A model generated the notes under the pieces. The model had not been told where the DNA came from. It worked only from the letters and a program-made list of their open reading frames with translations, and made no database searches. Source: an uncultured Bacilli bacterium (GTDB lineage: Bacteria > Bacillota_I > Bacilli_A > RF39 > UBA660). Taken from it: a stretch of 36,385 nucleotides of DNA. The DNA is taken from assembly GCA_947632265.1 (NCBI GenBank), contig CANROP010000003.1, positions 1-36,385 on the forward strand, written 5' to 3'. The stretch's first letter is position 1. Every line of letters starts with the position of its first letter. A program made the translations under genes and the position numbers. Positions 34,198 to 36,385 of the stretch are shown in pieces.

Positions 34198-34219
34198 ACA
34201 TTACATTAAAAATTAATTA

Positions 34220-34245
34220 AACTCATCATTATTGATGAGTTTTTT
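34220..34245 (+). terminator. Intrinsic terminator inside the leader of the sigma4/alpha-CTD-like gene
   Basis: AACTCATCA (34220-34228), loop TTAT and TGATGAGTT (34233-34241), with six T at 34240-34245. It lies downstream of the perfect promoter and upstream of the start at 34260, so it would terminate hisS transcripts and also attenuate transcription from the new promoter. The ribosome site AAGGGGG begins at the end of the T-run. Confidence 0.8.
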
Positions 34246-34259
34246 AAGGGGGAAATATT

Positions 34260-35417
34260 ATGGATTTTAAACTTTTATATAGTATAATTAGATATGAATT
34301 TTTTGATGTTATGGAAATAGATAATCACGAACTATACGATGATAAAATATCTTATATAACTAAATCTTTATTAGATTTATCAAAACCAATAATACCTCCA
34401 TTAGGTAGTGATTACACATACATTTTAAGAATGCATTATGGAGTTTTTAATAATGGAAAAGGGGAAACATTAAACTTTATTGGAAATAAAGTTGGTATAA
34501 CTCGTGAGGGAATAAGACAGATATTAGTTAGATCTAAAAAAGAACTATTTTTATATATTTATAATAGTTCAAAAGTAAGAAAAAGAATAAGTACATTAGA
34601 ACTTGATCCTATGTATAGCAAACTTAAAGATTATCCTGCTGTATGTTTTGCTAATAATAGTAGAGTTTATACTTCATTTAATAGAAATAATATATATACA
34701 CTAGAAGATTTATTATCATATAGTTATGAAGAATTAAAAATATGTGGTGTAGGAGAAAGATCACTAAATAAATTAATCGAAAATGTACATTTAAGTGGAT
34801 ATAGATTTATAGATGAATTAACTAAAGATGAAAAAAGAATGTTAATATATAAAAGCGATATTACTAAATTATTAAATTCTTCTCCTTGGTTAATTGATGG
34901 TGTTGAAGAATTAAAACATGATATAAAAGCAACTTTTAATAATAAATCTAATACAATAATGAATTTAATTTCACTTATAAATAGTGATAAATATGAAATA
35001 TCTCCTTTAATTATTAATGAATTAATAAATTTAGGATTAAGTGTAGATAGTTCTATTATGATAAAAAGTAATCTTACTAAAGAAAAATATATGTCAAATG
35101 TAGTAAATAATACTATTAAACAAGGTTGTAACATTTCAGATATATTAAATCTTGATTGTTTAGCACTCAATATAAGAAATAGTACTAAAAAAATCTTATT
35201 TATGGCTGGAATAGAGAAAATAGGAGATTTAATAAATTATAGAATAACAGATTTAAATAGAATTAAAAATCTAAATCATGTAAGATTAGATGAAGTAATA
35301 AAAAATATACATAGTCTAGGTTTGTTATTTAGAGATGAAGCAATACATATGAAAGTATACAACACTTTCCTATATGAAGAAGTATCTAAAGAAAAAACTA
35401 AAACTATTCAAAACTGA
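34260..35417 (+). CDS. Putative transcription regulator with sigma-region-4-like HTH and RNAP alpha-CTD-like segments
   Basis: A 385-residue protein with no known name. Residues about 68-95 (GETLNFIGNKVGITREGIRQ) match the region-4 helix-turn-helix of sigma-70 factors (pattern TLxEIGxxxGxTRExIRQI). Residues about 133-183 (IYTLEDLLSYSYEELKICGV, GERSLNKLIENV) resemble the helix-hairpin-helix alpha C-terminal domain of RNA polymerase, and 298-360 (GIEKIGDLINYRITDLNRIK) repeats the pattern more weakly. Sigma region 2 is absent, so it is not a complete sigma factor. It could contact UP elements or compete with RNA polymerase subunits; this is inference. Start follows AAGGGGG by 7 nt. The next gene begins 8 nt after its stop. 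Confidence 0.6.
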   Translation: MDFKLLYSIIRYEFFDVMEIDNHELYDDKISYITKSLLDLSKPIIPPLGSDYTYILRMHYGVFNNGKGETLNFIGNKVGITREGIRQILVRSKKELFLYIYNSSKVRKRISTLELDPMYSKLKDYPAVCFANNSRVYTSFNRNNIYTLEDLLSYSYEELKICGVGERSLNKLIENVHLSGYRFIDELTKDEKRMLIYKSDITKLLNSSPWLIDGVEELKHDIKATFNNKSNTIMNLISLINSDKYEISPLIINELINLGLSVDSSIMIKSNLTKEKYMSNVVNNTIKQGCNISDILNLDCLALNIRNSTKKILFMAGIEKIGDLINYRITDLNRIKNLNHVRLDEVIKNIHSLGLLFRDEAIHMKVYNTFLYEEVSKEKTKTIQN

Positions 35418-35425
35418 GGTGTTAT

Positions 35426-36385
35426 ATGAATTTGGATGATAGAGAAATTACATTACTGAGAAAAGAACAAGTATTTAGTGACAATAAAATAGAAGTAATA
35501 GAAAAATTGGGAATTAGATGTGCATTAACAGACTTTTCAATTGTTTTAGGAGCTTATGTTAATGATGATCATCATGTGTTTTATGATAATTCTTTGAAAG
35601 GTCGAATAGGTTGGTATCATCTATCATCTTCTGATGGCACAGGAGATGTCGCTTATGTTAATGAAGATGGAGAGGTAGCATCTGTTTTTAATGGTGCGAG
35701 ATATTGTGGAGTTCGACCAGTTATATCTTTTAATGATATTTCTTCTTTTTCTTCAAATTTAGTTGAAGGAAGTAATGGAGTCTTTGAAATTGAATACGGA
35801 GAATATCCACAGTATGTAGTTAGTACAGATATAGAGAAAGAATTAGAACGTGCATATAGCCTAGGCTTATTAAGAAAAACTGATAAAACATATACTACAG
35901 ATTCTAGAGAATGTTCTGATCGTTTTTATCCATTTGAAGCTATAGAACATGAAGAATATGAATATAATGGAAGAAAGTATATAAGAGTATATTATAGAAA
36001 TGAATATTCCAAAATACTTTCGAATAATAAAAAATATAAAACAGGGGATTATGTATGGATAAAAATTTCCCCTTTAATATGGTATGTTGATAGTAAAGCT
36101 AAATTATTGTTAAGCAAAAATATAGTTGCTTCTGGTATAAGGTTTTGTGATAATGGAACTTATAAAGGAGATTTTAAAACAACAGAAATGTATCAATTTT
36201 TAAATACTTATTTTAAGAAAGATATAATACCAAGTGTAGTTAAAGAGATGACAGATGAAGAAAAAGAAGAAAGAGAAAAAAGAAAAAATCCTTATAATCT
36301 AAATTTTGGAAAAGTTAGTGAAGAAGATATAATAAAAGGTTCTATAGAAAGTGGAGTTGCAGTATTTTTGCATGGTGCATCAAGT
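35426..36385 (+). CDS. DUF6273-type module fused to a MoxR-like AAA ATPase (3' truncated)
   Basis: The frame runs from ATG 35426 (GAGGTG 4 nt upstream) to the end of the window, 320 codons without a stop. Residues about 28-105 (GIRCALTDFSIVLGAYVNDD, then RYCGVRPVISF) are a DUF6273/FGE-like domain. EIEYGEYPQYVV and KYIRVYYRNEYSK belong to a second similar part. After an acidic, Lys/Glu-rich linker, RKNPYNLNFGKVSEEDIIKG leads into AVFLHGASS, where the Walker A motif would begin, and the window ends. Family members in gut Firmicutes continue with a MoxR-like AAA+ domain. Function unknown; it probably forms an operon with 34260-35417. Confidence 0.7.
   Translation, partial: MNLDDREITLLRKEQVFSDNKIEVIEKLGIRCALTDFSIVLGAYVNDDHHVFYDNSLKGRIGWYHLSSSDGTGDVAYVNEDGEVASVFNGARYCGVRPVISFNDISSFSSNLVEGSNGVFEIEYGEYPQYVVSTDIEKELERAYSLGLLRKTDKTYTTDSRECSDRFYPFEAIEHEEYEYNGRKYIRVYYRNEYSKILSNNKKYKTGDYVWIKISPLIWYVDSKAKLLLSKNIVASGIRFCDNGTYKGDFKTTEMYQFLNTYFKKDIIPSVVKEMTDEEKEEREKRKNPYNLNFGKVSEEDIIKGSIESGVAVFLHGASS

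Noticed and set aside
1-36385. tRNA, rRNA, tmRNA or RNase P RNA genes
   Set aside because: No cloverleaf-like segments with GTTCRANYC and CCA-type ends and no rRNA-like GC-richer blocks were recognised by eye; a covariance-model scan would be decisive.

Overview
The window is very AT-rich chromosomal DNA from a Gram-positive, probably gut-dwelling member of the Bacillota, most likely a Bacilli lineage close to the Mollicutes/RF39 group. This is inferred from four things: a forespore sigma factor of the SigG type with a YlmC/YmxH gene behind it; an SMC protein of mycoplasma-like length (about 980 residues); a CpoA-type glycolipid glycosyltransferase; and two families common in uncultured gut Firmicutes (AAA_14/DUF4143 ATPases and DUF6273-type modules). 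TGA is used as a stop and TGG for Trp, so the code is standard rather than the Mycoplasma one. Many start codons are preceded at 3-6 nt by GGTGAT, an upstream-shifted Shine-Dalgarno.

Layout. 1-315: the 3' end of a secreted or pilin-like protein with an unusually GC-rich, variable-looking lectin-like tail, then a terminator. 360-3277: a three-gene operon of 2-hydroxyacyl-CoA dehydratase/activase relatives. 3395-4600 and 7372-8568: two paralogous AAA_14/DUF4143 ATPases, each behind its own consensus promoter with inverted repeats, bracketing ftsA-ftsZ (4881-7228). 8592-12069: fhs, a DUF1287 protein and an anchored surface protein with a cadherin-like domain. 12137-14226: sigG, ylmC/ymxH and a glycosyltransferase. 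14291-18994: smc, holA and a frameshifted zinc-peptidase-like gene. 19006-20208 (minus): rarA. 20264-21971: a complete insertion sequence with terminal inverted repeats and a 9-bp target duplication, followed by a 71-bp direct repeat flanking a 300-bp non-coding element, then a small membrane-peptide gene on the minus strand. 22949-28829: an intact paralogue of the broken peptidase, xerD, an AI-2E-family permease, a nucleotide-kinase-like protein, cmk and a shortened alaS. 28891-29091 (minus): a small unknown gene. 29227-34164: rel, dtd, a second AI-2E-family permease and hisS. 34260-36385: a protein combining a sigma-region-4-like helix-turn-helix with RNA-polymerase-alpha-CTD-like segments, then the 5' part of a DUF6273-AAA ATPase cut off at its Walker A motif.

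Most of the window is housekeeping: division, chromosome organisation, replication and recombination, translation quality control and stringent response. I see no rRNA, tRNA, CRISPR array or prophage. The points most worth following are the minus-strand small membrane peptide with a Shine-Dalgarno-sequestering leader and hairpin-rich 3' region (type I toxin-like), the leader hairpins in front of sigG and of the sigma4/alpha-CTD-like gene, the 71-bp repeats with a 300-bp element, the paired peptidase paralogues of which one is frameshifted, the minimal AlaRS, and the GC-rich variable tail at the left edge.
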